Shown in pieces: positions 9,237-17,392 of a DNA stretch of 42,611 nucleotides (positions within the stretch are counted from its first letter, which is position 1; each line of letters begins with the position of its first letter). The DNA lies in contig JANQPO010000001.1 of NCBI GenBank assembly GCA_028289445.1, positions 1 to 42,611 of the forward strand, read 5' to 3'. The stretch is from Tepidamorphaceae bacterium. GTDB taxonomy: Bacteria > Pseudomonadota > Alphaproteobacteria > Rhizobiales > JAKSCL01. The position numbers and the translations under genes were made by a program. Under the pieces are notes generated by a model. That model was not told the DNA's origin, did not search any database, and saw nothing but the letters and a program-made list of their open reading frames with translations.

Positions 9237-10283
9237 CTACACCGCTATCTGGAAGACAAGCCCGGCCAGTATCGCGCCGACCAGGGAAAGCGCGACATAG
9301 CTCGCGAACACGCCCGATTTGACCAGCGAGAACACGGCCGTCATTGCTGGGACACTGCTCACCGCGCCCGCCGTCAGAAATGCCATCGCCGCACCCTGGC
9401 TCATGCCTTGATCGATCAGGCCGGCAAGCAGCGGCGGTGCCACATAGCCGTTGAGATAGGCGGGCATGCCCACAAGGGCGGCCGTGATCACGGGCACGAC
9501 GCCGGTACCGCCGACAACGCTGGCGATCAAATTGGCCGGGACATAGGTGACCATCAGGCCTTGCAGGACGTACGCAAACGCCAGCCACTTCGCCAGGAAC
9601 AGTCCGTTGGAAATCATCTCGCCGCTAAAGGTCGCGCGACGGTCCGCCGCCGACCAAACCGCCCATACCGGCTTGCCTTCAAAGGGCGAGGGGCCGCAGC
9701 CGCAGCGGCCGCTCGCATAGGTCTTAAGCGAATCCGTGAAGAATCCGGCCTTGAGCATGGCCTTCATGGCGAACCCGCCGAACAGGCCGAGCGAGACAGC
9801 GGTTACGGCCTTGCCGATGGCAAACGGCCAGCCGAGCGCGCCGGCAGTGATGAAGAGGGTCGGTGGATCGAGCAGCGGCGAAGACAGCCAGAACGCCATA
9901 ACCGCCGACAACGGCGCACCGAGTGCCAGAAGCCCGGCGATGAACGGGATCACCTCGCATGAGCAAAACGGTGCCAGACCGCCGAAGAGTGCGGCCAGAA
10001 CAATCATCCGGTTCTCGCGGCCCTTGAACGCTTCAGCGATCACTGACTCGGCACCAGCCGCCTTCAGCCAGGCGATCAGTAGGATGGCGAAAATAATGTA
10101 GGGAAGGGTGCCCGCAAACGCGGTGACGGCAGTCTCAACGATGGGCGCTGCATTGGTCGGGTCGAACACAAGGATCAGAAGTGGGATACCGATCACGAAT
10201 GACCACGGCGTCAACAGCCATTGCTTCCATCGACTTGTGCGTAACGGCGGTGTTTGAACGGTATCAGTCATCGTGGCACCCAT
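9237..10283 (-). CDS. arsP: Permease of the ArsP/DUF318 family (probable organoarsenical efflux)
   Basis: A polytopic inner-membrane protein of 348 residues with eight or more hydrophobic segments. The motif LAPFCSCEVIPF (near residue 110) with its Cys-x-Cys pair is characteristic of the ArsP_1/DUF318 permeases, some of which export trivalent methylated or aromatic arsenicals. A cytoplasmic loop carries RCGCGPSPFEG, another Cys-rich patch. The gene overlaps the end of the ArsR-type regulator gene, which supports a metalloid role. A second ATG at 10271 (MTDTVQ) is an equally reasonable start. The substrate is inferred from family and neighbour; other DUF318 permeases have unknown substrates, so the symbol is tentative. 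Confidence 0.75.
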   Translation of the reverse strand: MGATMTDTVQTPPLRTSRWKQWLLTPWSFVIGIPLLILVFDPTNAAPIVETAVTAFAGTLPYIIFAILLIAWLKAAGAESVIAEAFKGRENRMIVLAALFGGLAPFCSCEVIPFIAGLLALGAPLSAVMAFWLSSPLLDPPTLFITAGALGWPFAIGKAVTAVSLGLFGGFAMKAMLKAGFFTDSLKTYASGRCGCGPSPFEGKPVWAVWSAADRRATFSGEMISNGLFLAKWLAFAYVLQGLMVTYVPANLIASVVGGTGVVPVITAALVGMPAYLNGYVAPPLLAGLIDQGMSQGAAMAFLTAGAVSSVPAMTAVFSLVKSGVFASYVALSLVGAILAGLVFQIAV

Positions 10284-10590
10284 GACTGCCGATCTCTTCG
10301 GCGCAGCATTCCTTCATGATATAGCCCGCCAGCGCTTCCAGACGCTGAAACACCGCGCGGTTGATAACGGCCCGCCCGGTCTTTTCTTGTTCGACCAGAC
10401 CGGCGGACGAAAGGAAGCGCAAATGGTGAGCTAGCGTCGACGCCGGCATCCCGGTGCGCGACTGGATATCGCCGACGGACAGGCCCGTCTGTCCCGCCTT
10501 GACCAAGGCCCGCACCACCTCGACACGGGCCTCCGAGCCCATTGCGGCAAATCCCTGTGCGGCCTCTTCGATATCCATAATCACATCCAT
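10264..10590 (-). CDS. ArsR/SmtB-family transcriptional regulator
   Basis: A 108-residue winged-helix repressor. The DNA-recognition region reads SVGDIQSRTGMPASTLAHHLRFLSSAGLV (written here only to locate it: residues about 39-66, key residues STLAHHL). The C-terminus holds a vicinal cysteine pair and a third cysteine (KECCAEE and GCHDD), a plausible As(III)/MAs(III) site of the C-terminal type known from some ArsR proteins. It is followed by the ArsP-like gene with overlap, so the pair is one transcription unit. No Shine-Dalgarno is visible before the ATG at 10590, and the inferred promoter would start the mRNA almost at the ATG, so translation may be leaderless. A start at 10578 (MDIEEAAQ) is the alternative. 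Confidence 0.88.
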   Translation of the reverse strand: MDVIMDIEEAAQGFAAMGSEARVEVVRALVKAGQTGLSVGDIQSRTGMPASTLAHHLRFLSSAGLVEQEKTGRAVINRAVFQRLEALAGYIMKECCAEEIGSHGCHDD

Positions 10591-10592
10591 AG

Positions 10593-10632
10593 AACTAGAA
10601 AACTAGTTATATAGATTCATACCGAGTGTCAA
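10593..10632 (-). promoter_or_regulatory. Promoter and inverted-repeat operator of the arsR-arsP unit
   Basis: On the minus strand a perfect -35 hexamer TTGACA (10627-10632) and a near-consensus -10 TATAAC (10606-10611) are separated by 15 bases, shorter than usual. An inverted repeat AACTAG-4nt-CTAGTT (10593-10608) overlaps the -10 and reaches to 2 bases before the start codon. This is the expected arrangement for autorepression by the ArsR protein and would give a leader of only a few bases. Sites are read directly; regulation is inferred. Confidence 0.6.
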
Positions 10633-10659
10633 GCGTCTCGCCGTGTCGAATCGCGATGT

Positions 10660-11952
10660 CTAGCGACCGAGTTCCGGAACCCAGGCGTTCTGGCGTCTTG
10701 CCGCGGCCGTGACGGCTTCGATCGAGCGATAATCGGCCGTGTTGACCATCAGGTCGCGGGCCAGCGTCAGCGTCCTTGCCTCGGCCGTCGCCCGAACGGT
10801 CTCGTCGGTGATCCATTCCAGGTCGATATTGTGGGCGAGCCCCAGAATTCGGCGGATCATCTTCGCCGCCGCGAAGCCGAGCGTGTCCTGGAACAGGCGG
10901 TCCATATAGGCTTCTTTCTCAGCCGCCAATCGGATCGCCCCATGCGCGTCGTCGAACAGTGGCGCCGGATATCCGTCTCCGGCTGCGTTCTCGGCCCAAA
11001 GGGCCAAGAACTTCAAGCGAAAACCGGTCCACACGCCTTCCACTGTTTCCAGCACCCATGTGCGATAGGCGTCGCGCTCGCCCGGTGCTGCTTCGTGTCC
11101 GATCTGCGAAAAGTAGTTGATGAGAAGGTTGGCAATCACCGCGCCGACATCGAACCCCATCGGACCCATGAAAGCGAACTCAGGATCGATGACCTTGGTG
11201 TCGTCCTCCGTCACCATGATCGATCCCGTGTGAAGATCGCCGTGGATGAGTGCCTGAGCCTCGGACATGAATTTGATCTTCAGCCGTGAGATCGCGACCT
11301 TCAGGTCGCCATCCTCTCGGATCCAGGCGGCATAGGGATCGAGCTGCGGTGCCGTCCAGCGATTGTTCTCCACAATCATGTACGGCTCTGTGAAGATAAG
11401 ATCCTCGGTGATCTTGCATAGCGCCGTGTTGTCCGCGAAAGCGCCGATCAATGCCTTCTTGTCAGCGGTCGCCAGGGCGAGGTCGCTGGTGAAGAATAGC
11501 GTGCGCGCCATGAAGGTCGTGATCGCCTCCGTGAAGCCCGGATAGACGATCCCCTTGATCATGCCTTGCCGCATGATGATGTGCGGCTCCAACAGCTCCA
11601 TGACGATCAGCGCCAAGGTTTCGTCGTAGTGGATCACCTGCGGCACAAGGCCGGGCGCCTGGCGCGCTTCTTCCGTCAGCGCGAGATGTTCAAAATGGGC
11701 CCGCGACAGCGGCAGCGGCCAGCTTTCGCCGACCAGTCGCACATAGGGCAGCGCCTGTTTGACCGCGACGCCGCCGGATGGTCCGCGCACGATGAAGACG
11801 AGATTGAGATTGCCGTCGCCAACCTCGTCCACCTGCCAATCCGCCTCCCGGCCACCGAGGCGAGATGCCGTATTCTCGACCTCGGCCAGATAGGCCTTCA
11901 GGCTTTCCGATGTGTGCGGATGGTAGCCGTCCGGCGTCTCCAATCCCCCCAT
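10660..11952 (-). CDS. mtnK: S-methyl-5-thioribose kinase
   Basis: Phosphorylates 5-methylthioribose with ATP to give the substrate of MtnA. The 430-residue protein shows the aminoglycoside-phosphotransferase-like fold of the family: GDGNLNLVFIV (nucleotide loop), AVKQALPYVR (ATP-contact lysine), the catalytic loop IHGDLHTGSI with the HGDLH motif, and VIDPEFAFMGPMGFDVG with the metal-binding DPE. The ATG at 11952 is chosen because AAGGGAG lies at the right distance upstream and the family starts here; a longer open frame upstream has no support. It points away from the lacI-ABC operon, and the 193 bases between the two start codons contain a perfect LacI-type palindrome. Enzymes of this family can also accept 5-deoxyribose, which matters for the role of the neighbouring sugar genes. 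Confidence 0.95.
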   Translation of the reverse strand: MGGLETPDGYHPHTSESLKAYLAEVENTASRLGGREADWQVDEVGDGNLNLVFIVRGPSGGVAVKQALPYVRLVGESWPLPLSRAHFEHLALTEEARQAPGLVPQVIHYDETLALIVMELLEPHIIMRQGMIKGIVYPGFTEAITTFMARTLFFTSDLALATADKKALIGAFADNTALCKITEDLIFTEPYMIVENNRWTAPQLDPYAAWIREDGDLKVAISRLKIKFMSEAQALIHGDLHTGSIMVTEDDTKVIDPEFAFMGPMGFDVGAVIANLLINYFSQIGHEAAPGERDAYRTWVLETVEGVWTGFRLKFLALWAENAAGDGYPAPLFDDAHGAIRLAAEKEAYMDRLFQDTLGFAAAKMIRRILGLAHNIDLEWITDETVRATAEARTLTLARDLMVNTADYRSIEAVTAAARRQNAWVPELGR

Positions 11953-12057
11953 TTTACGCTCCCTTTGCGGCTGAGGCGGTCTCTCTTCGTCATGTCCATT
12001 TAGGCGTCGAGCGGATTTTTTGTCCAGCGGTGGATACGTTGCAATGCGAAACGCAAA

Positions 12058-12075
12058 AACGTTTGCGCAAACGTT
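12058..12075. promoter_or_regulatory. Perfect 18-bp palindromic operator of LacI type
   Basis: AACGTTTGCGCAAACGTT is a perfect palindrome with the central CG and flanking AA...TT expected for LacI/PurR-family operators. It lies 70 bases before the lacI start codon and 105 before the mtnK start codon, in the divergent region. A possible lacI promoter overlaps it (TTGCGC at 12063-12068, TAGAGT at 12087-12092, 18-base spacer), so binding would block the operon. Binding by the adjacent regulator is inferred. Confidence 0.78.
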
Positions 12076-12145
12076 GTCGTCGCTCTTAGAGTATTGCAAC
12101 CAAAGTACACCGTTCAGGTGAAGTGGGGCGTAGACAGGAGGCGTA

Positions 12146-13243
12146 ATGGTGGAACGCGCGACAACCGTGCCGTCCATCGGGGTTGTGGAGTCCGATAGTA
12201 CGGGTCATGGCCGCATTGGCAGAGTTACGATCAAGGACGTTGCTCGCGCCGCCAATGTTTCAATCACCACCGTTTCACATGTCGTCAACGAAACCCGGCA
12301 TGTCGCTACCGCCACACGGGCGCGCGTCGACCAAGCCATCGCCGAGCTCGGCTACCGGCCATCCAGTGTCGCCCGCGCTCTGAAGGCCGACCGCACCCAG
12401 ACGCTCGGCATGATCGTCACGTCGTCTACCAACCCATTTTTCGCCAGCGTGATCCGCGGCGTCGAGGAGGCCTGCTTCGCGCGCGGCTATAGCCTGATCC
12501 TGTGCAACACCGGCGACATCAAGGAACGGCTATCGTCCTACCTGTCGACGCTTCTGGAAAAACGCATCGACGGTCTGGTCGCCATGACGACGAACATGGA
12601 CCTCAGCTTTTTCGACGAACTGGCCGGCATGCACGCGGTGCCAATGGCCGTCATCGATACTCTCAACGTCCAGGGCGCCACGATCGTCAACGATGATTCC
12701 ACGGCCGGCGGCGGTATGGCGGCCGATTTCCTGGCCGAGCGTGGGTTTGAAAGGATTGCCGTTTTGGCCGGCCCTCAAGGCCATCCGCGCTCGCAGCAGC
12801 GGCTTGACGGCTTCGTCGCCGCAATGGCCGGTCACGGCCAGATGATCAACCGCAGCCGGATCTTCGAAACGGAGCTTGATATCGCTTCCGGCCATGATGT
12901 GATGGCCGACGTTTTGAGCAAGACCAACCGGTTCGACGCGGTGTTTTGCCTGAACGATCTGCTTGCCATCGGCGCCTTGTGTGCGGCGGCTGAGGCGGGC
13001 GTCGATGTGCCCAACGATCTCTCGATTATTGGATACGACGACATCGAGATGGCCGCTTACACCGTACCGCCGCTGACGACGATCCGCCAACCCGCGCAAG
13101 CTATCGGCGAAACCGCCGCCGACTCCCTGATCGATAGCATTGAGGGGCGCGGCCACGGCAACAAGCTGTTCGCACTAACGCCGGAGCTGATTGAGCGCCA
13201 GTCGGTGGGTTACGGACCGAACCGCAAGGCCGCCAAATCATGA
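12146..13243 (+). CDS. LacI-family transcriptional regulator
   Basis: A 365-residue repressor with an N-terminal helix-turn-helix at about residues 28-50 (TIKDVARAANVSITTVSHVV) after an unusual 26-residue extension, then a hinge (SSVARALK) and a periplasmic-binding-protein-like effector domain. The effector domain carries the usual landmarks of sugar-responsive members: MIVTSSTNPFFASVIRGVEE, RSQQRLDGF, CLNDLLAIGAL and the C-terminal SIIGYDDIE. AGGAGG (12136-12141) is close to the ATG. It is the first gene of the ABC operon and overlaps the permease gene by ATGA, so it should regulate its own operon through the palindrome at 12058. The effector is probably a sugar or sugar phosphate of the pathway; which one is unknown. 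Confidence 0.93.
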   Translation: MVERATTVPSIGVVESDSTGHGRIGRVTIKDVARAANVSITTVSHVVNETRHVATATRARVDQAIAELGYRPSSVARALKADRTQTLGMIVTSSTNPFFASVIRGVEEACFARGYSLILCNTGDIKERLSSYLSTLLEKRIDGLVAMTTNMDLSFFDELAGMHAVPMAVIDTLNVQGATIVNDDSTAGGGMAADFLAERGFERIAVLAGPQGHPRSQQRLDGFVAAMAGHGQMINRSRIFETELDIASGHDVMADVLSKTNRFDAVFCLNDLLAIGALCAAAEAGVDVPNDLSIIGYDDIEMAAYTVPPLTTIRQPAQAIGETAADSLIDSIEGRGHGNKLFALTPELIERQSVGYGPNRKAAKS

Positions 13244-14211
13244 GCGATATCGTTCGCGGTGATCCGTCGACCTATCCGGACTGGTTCAGTCGGAAAAAAT
13301 CGACAACACCGCTGATCGTATCGCGCTGGGTGCCGGCGATCTTGGTTGGCATCCCAGTGTTTGTGCTTCTGGCGATCGTGATCTATCCGACGGTCTGGAT
13401 GTTCTATCACTCGCTGCGCGACACGAACATCCAGGGCCTGTTCATGGGCAACCATGAATATATCGGCTTCCAAAACTACGCGACCGTGGTCGGCTCGGAG
13501 CGCTTTCAGGACTCGCTTGTGCACTTGGCGCAGTATCTGACCTTCGGCGCTTGCCTTCAGGTGATCATCGGGACCGCCCTGGCACTCACGCTCTACGAGT
13601 TCGTCAAGTCGAACGCGGCGCGCACCGTCATTTTGATCATCCTGGTTCTGCCGATGATGCTGCCGCCGTCGATCGTCGGGGTCTTGTGGCGCTTCCTGCT
13701 GACGCCATCGAACGGAGCGGTGAACCAGGCGCTTCTCAGTCTCGGTCTGATCGACGCTCACATTGAGTGGTTCAATGCCGGCGTTTCGCTGTGGTCGATC
13801 ATCATCGCCGACTGCTGGAACTGGGTCGCGCTGCCATTGCTGATCGTCTATTCGGGCCGCGTCTCGCTGCCGCCTGCCGTTTACGAAGCGGCGCGGGTCG
13901 ATGGCGCCAATCAGTGGAAGGTGATGCGGCGTATCACACTGCCGATGCTCAAGGAGGTGATCGCGATCGCCTTCATTCTGCGCTTCACCGATGCCTTCAA
14001 ATTTGTCGACCTGGTCTATGTCATGACCTCCGGTGGACCGGCACAGACGTCGGAGCTACCGACCTATATCGCCTTCCAGCGCGGCATTCGCGAGTTCGCC
14101 ATCGGCGAGGCCGCCGCCTATGCCATCATTATCTTTGCGATCTCGGCCGTCCTCATCACCCTCTTCCTGAAATACATGAAGCGGGTGATGAAGGCGCAAG
14201 GCTTGGCCTGA
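13240..14211 (+). CDS. Sugar ABC transporter permease 1 (MalF/UgpA-like, CUT1)
   Basis: An inner-membrane permease of 323 residues with six hydrophobic segments after a hydrophilic N-terminus. The EAA loop that contacts the ATPase is EAARVDGANQWKVMRRITLP (near residues 212-231). Hydrophobic blocks include VPAILVGIPVFVLLAIVIYP near the N-terminus and AYAIIIFAISAVLITLFL at the C-terminus. It overlaps lacI by four bases and is followed after 10 bases by permease 2. The closest well-studied arrangement is the glycerol importer GlpSTPQV of Rhizobium, which also has two permeases and two ATPases. Substrate cannot be told from the sequence. Confidence 0.92.
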   Translation: MSDIVRGDPSTYPDWFSRKKSTTPLIVSRWVPAILVGIPVFVLLAIVIYPTVWMFYHSLRDTNIQGLFMGNHEYIGFQNYATVVGSERFQDSLVHLAQYLTFGACLQVIIGTALALTLYEFVKSNAARTVILIILVLPMMLPPSIVGVLWRFLLTPSNGAVNQALLSLGLIDAHIEWFNAGVSLWSIIIADCWNWVALPLLIVYSGRVSLPPAVYEAARVDGANQWKVMRRITLPMLKEVIAIAFILRFTDAFKFVDLVYVMTSGGPAQTSELPTYIAFQRGIREFAIGEAAAYAIIIFAISAVLITLFLKYMKRVMKAQGLA

Positions 14212-14221
14212 GGGTCGCCCG

Positions 14222-15106
14222 ATGGTCGCATCCGACGCCTTGAGCCCGCCGAAAGCCGTTGAGGTCACGCTTGCCGACCGCTGGCGCTACGTGCGCTATC
14301 TCTTCATCGCATTCTTGGCGCTTTGGTTGTTGTTCACGCTGTTTCCGCTCTATTTCATGGCGATCACAGCGTTCAAATCGGCGGCGGAAACCAATCTTAC
14401 GATACCGACATTTTGGCCGCGCGAGTGGTTCCCCTCGAATTTCGCCGGCGTCTTTGCCGAGCCGACCAATTTCGACGCACTGATCGATTCCTTCATCATC
14501 GCGTCCTGCAACACGATGTTGGCGCTCGTCCTCGGCTCGCTTGCCGGCTACGCGTTCGCGCGCTTCCCGCGCCAGGCGGGCGGTGAGAACCTGGCGTTCT
14601 GGATCCTGTCGAACCGCATGTTCCCGCCGGTCGCCATTCTGGTGCCGATGTTCTTCTTGTTCGACAACACGCCCTGGGGCACCGACAGCCATTTGTCGCT
14701 GATCATCCTTTACCTCGTCTTCAATCTGCCGCTCGCCACTTGGCTGATGATGGTGTTTTTCCGGGAAGCGCCGCGCGAATTGGAGGAGGCCGCCTATCTG
14801 GACGGCTGGACGCCGTTCAAAGCCTTTATCAAGGTCACATTGCCGCTGGTCCTACCGGGCATGATCTCAGTCGCCATGCTGTGCTGGATCTTTGCCTGGA
14901 ACGAGTATCTGTTCGCCAATCTTTTTGTCGGCACGGCGGTGCGCACCTATACGATCGTGATCCCGACCTTCACCCACGGCTCGCAGACGCTATGGAACCT
15001 GCAAATGGCGTTTTCGCTGATCGCCATGATCCCGCCGGTCACCCTCTTCATCCTGCTCAGGCGCTACATGGTGCGCGGCCTGTCGCTTGGTGTGGTGAAA
15101 GGTTAG
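14222..15106 (+). CDS. Sugar ABC transporter permease 2 (MalG/UgpE-like, CUT1)
   Basis: A 294-residue partner permease with six predicted membrane segments. The first is FIAFLALWLLFTLFPLYFMA, and the EAA loop is EAAYLDGWTPFKAFIKVTLP in the second half. The C-terminal LRRYMVRGLSLGVVKG is the standard ending of MalG-type subunits. It lies 10 bases after permease 1 and 3 bases before the first ATPase gene, so it is in the same operon. It should form the heterodimeric channel with permease 1. Confidence 0.92.
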   Translation: MVASDALSPPKAVEVTLADRWRYVRYLFIAFLALWLLFTLFPLYFMAITAFKSAAETNLTIPTFWPREWFPSNFAGVFAEPTNFDALIDSFIIASCNTMLALVLGSLAGYAFARFPRQAGGENLAFWILSNRMFPPVAILVPMFFLFDNTPWGTDSHLSLIILYLVFNLPLATWLMMVFFREAPRELEEAAYLDGWTPFKAFIKVTLPLVLPGMISVAMLCWIFAWNEYLFANLFVGTAVRTYTIVIPTFTHGSQTLWNLQMAFSLIAMIPPVTLFILLRRYMVRGLSLGVVKG

Positions 15107-15109
15107 GCG

Positions 15110-16216
15110 ATGGCGCGACTTGTCGTTGAAGGATTGTGCAAGGGCTGGGATTTTCCCGTCATCGACGACCTGTCGTTCACGGTTGAGGAAGGCGAATTCT
15201 TTGTTGTCGTCGGACCCTCCGGTATCGGCAAGACCACGCTTTTGCGATTGATCGCCGGGCTGGAAACCCCGGACCGGGGACGCATCGACGCCGGCGCGCG
15301 CGAGATCACCAAAGTCCCGCCCTATCGCCGACGGGTGGCGATGACATTTGAGTCCTATGCGCTTTATTCGCATCTGTCCGTCTACGAGAACATCGCCAGT
15401 CCGTTGCGAGCCCGAAAGGTCGATCGCGCAACCCGCGACAGGCAGGTGCACGACGTTGCCCAGCTCTTGCGGATCGATCATTTGCTCAGCCGTAAGCCCG
15501 GCGAGATTTCCGGCGGTCAGAAACAGCGCACCGCGCTCGGTCGCACCCTCGTGGCCGATCCCGACATATTCCTTCTCGATGAACCCATCAGCCATCTCGA
15601 CGCGAAGATCCGGCATGAGCTCAGGTCGCAGTTCCACACGCTTGAAGACTTGCGCAGAGTCGCGACCGTCTACGTCACCCACGACTACGCCGAGGCGCTA
15701 TCGCTCGGCGACCGCATCGGCGTCATGGGCAATGGTGGCAAGCTCGTGCAGATCGGCCAGCCTCGCGACCTGTTTGAGCGCCCAGCGACCCTGACTGTCG
15801 CCGAACACCTCGGGCAGCCGACGATCAATGTGATCGCGGCGGAACTGGCCGAAGACGAGGGCAATCTCATTGTTCGCGCTCGCGAGGGAAATTTGCGGTT
15901 CAAGGTCGCCGATCGGCACAAGCAAGTCCTGAAGGACCTGAAGACCCGTGAGTTGACGCTGGGACTGAGGCCCCAGCATGTGCGGCCGCTGGAAAACGGC
16001 GGTGCGGCAACGTCGATTGCCGCCAACGTCGACATCTTCGAGCCGTTGGGATCGATGGGCATCATGATCGCCGATACGGGCGGGGTCCGGATCACGGCAC
16101 TGACGCATCCGGAGAAACACTACGGCTCAGGCGAGCAAGTCACACTGGCCGTTGAAGAAGATCGCCTCCATTACTTCGACGCCGAGACCGGCCGAAACCT
16201 GATCGAGGCGGGCTGA
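15110..16216 (+). CDS. Sugar ABC transporter ATPase 1 (MalK/UgpC-like)
   Basis: A 368-residue cytoplasmic ATPase with a C-terminal TOBE/OB-like domain. Visible motifs are Walker A GPSGIGKTT, signature ISGGQKQR, Walker B IFLLDEP with D-loop SHLD, and switch histidine in YVTHDYAEA. The Q-loop glutamine of MalK is glutamate here (TFESYALYSH). The C-terminal region has LGLRPQHVRPL, the TOBE core. It overlaps ATPase 2 by one base (TGATG), and the two genes probably give a heterodimer, as in GlpS/GlpT. Whether the glutamate changes coupling is unknown; the same substitution occurs in ATPase 2. Confidence 0.92.
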   Translation: MARLVVEGLCKGWDFPVIDDLSFTVEEGEFFVVVGPSGIGKTTLLRLIAGLETPDRGRIDAGAREITKVPPYRRRVAMTFESYALYSHLSVYENIASPLRARKVDRATRDRQVHDVAQLLRIDHLLSRKPGEISGGQKQRTALGRTLVADPDIFLLDEPISHLDAKIRHELRSQFHTLEDLRRVATVYVTHDYAEALSLGDRIGVMGNGGKLVQIGQPRDLFERPATLTVAEHLGQPTINVIAAELAEDEGNLIVRAREGNLRFKVADRHKQVLKDLKTRELTLGLRPQHVRPLENGGAATSIAANVDIFEPLGSMGIMIADTGGVRITALTHPEKHYGSGEQVTLAVEEDRLHYFDAETGRNLIEAG

Positions 16217-17313
16217 TGGCTCATGTCGCGCTGAAGAATGTCAACAAGATCTACGGCAGCGGCACGCGCGCCGTTCACGCGGTCCAAGACCTCAATCTCG
16301 ATGTCGAATCGGGCGAGTTCGTCGCGCTTTTGGGACCTTCTGGATGCGGCAAAACATCGACCCTTCGCATGATTGTCGGGCTTGAGTCGATCTCATCGGG
16401 GGACATCTTTTTCGATGATCGCCGCGTCTCCGATCTGGAGCCGCAGGACCGCAATGTCGCAATGGCGTTTGAAACCTACGCGCTTTATCCCAACTTCACG
16501 GTCTGGGAGAACCTGGCGTTTCCGCTGGAAGTGCGGGGCGTCTCGGAAGTCGAGCAGCGGCAGCGAGCCAACGAGATCGCAGAGCTTTTACACATCACGC
16601 CCATCCTCGATCAATATCCGCCCAATCTTTCTGGTGGCCAGCAGCAGCGCGTTTCGCTCGGCCGCGCGCTGATCCGCGACCCCTCCGTGTTCATCCTCGA
16701 TGAGGTCATGAGCCATCTGGATGCGCATTTGAAATTCCAGATGCTGTTCGATCTGAAACGTCTGCATCGCGACCTAAAGCGGACCATGGTCTATGTCACT
16801 CACGACCAGGTCGAGGCGCTGGCGCTGGCTGATCGCGTGGCTGTCATGTCGAATGCCGTGCTTCAGCAGGTCGGCGACCGCAACACGCTTTACAACAGAC
16901 CGGCCAATGTCTTCGTCGCCGATTTTATTGGCGAGCCGCCGACGAACTTTTTCACGGTCGAGCCGGCGCAGAACGGCGATTCCATAAAAATGATTGTGAC
17001 CAATGCCGACTTGACTTTTGCGTTGACCGAACAGACGGCAGCGGCCGTCAAAGTTCATGGCGGCAATCGGTTCACGGTTGGGATCAGGCCGCAGAACCTG
17101 CATCTGGATGACAAGGGCGATCTCCAGGCAGAGGTCCTGATCAATGAATATCTGGGCGAGCGATCGATACTGTCGGTCGCCAACAGCCAGGCAAAGTTTC
17201 GGGCACTGGTTTCCCCCGATGTGACGGCCGGACCGCACAGCTCCGTGCGGTTCTCATATGATCCGGCCGATGTTCTCGTGTTCGACGAAAAGACGGAGGC
17301 GCTGATCGTGTAG
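16216..17313 (+). CDS. Sugar ABC transporter ATPase 2 (MalK/UgpC-like)
   Basis: A 365-residue ATPase paired with the preceding one. Motifs: Walker A GPSGCGKTS, signature LSGGQQQR, Walker B VFILDEVMSHLD (the usual proline after DE is valine) and switch histidine in YVTHDQVEAL. The Q-loop position is again glutamate (AFETYALYPN). The C-terminal TOBE domain contains VGIRPQNLHL. It ends the permease/ATPase block; 79 bases separate it from the binding-protein gene, which has its own strong ribosome-binding site. Confidence 0.92.
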   Translation: MAHVALKNVNKIYGSGTRAVHAVQDLNLDVESGEFVALLGPSGCGKTSTLRMIVGLESISSGDIFFDDRRVSDLEPQDRNVAMAFETYALYPNFTVWENLAFPLEVRGVSEVEQRQRANEIAELLHITPILDQYPPNLSGGQQQRVSLGRALIRDPSVFILDEVMSHLDAHLKFQMLFDLKRLHRDLKRTMVYVTHDQVEALALADRVAVMSNAVLQQVGDRNTLYNRPANVFVADFIGEPPTNFFTVEPAQNGDSIKMIVTNADLTFALTEQTAAAVKVHGGNRFTVGIRPQNLHLDDKGDLQAEVLINEYLGERSILSVANSQAKFRALVSPDVTAGPHSSVRFSYDPADVLVFDEKTEALIV

Positions 17314-17392
17314 GCGTTCCCAAAAACGACGGCCGGCGGCCTCGCGTGAACCGGTCGCGCACCAACCGCAAATCTGAAAGGGAGGTAATGTC

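Noticed and set aside
11953..12177. A 75-residue N-terminal extension of MtnK
   Set aside because: It would cover the operator region and the lacI start, and has no ribosome-binding site; the ATG at 11952 has AAGGGAG and the usual family start.
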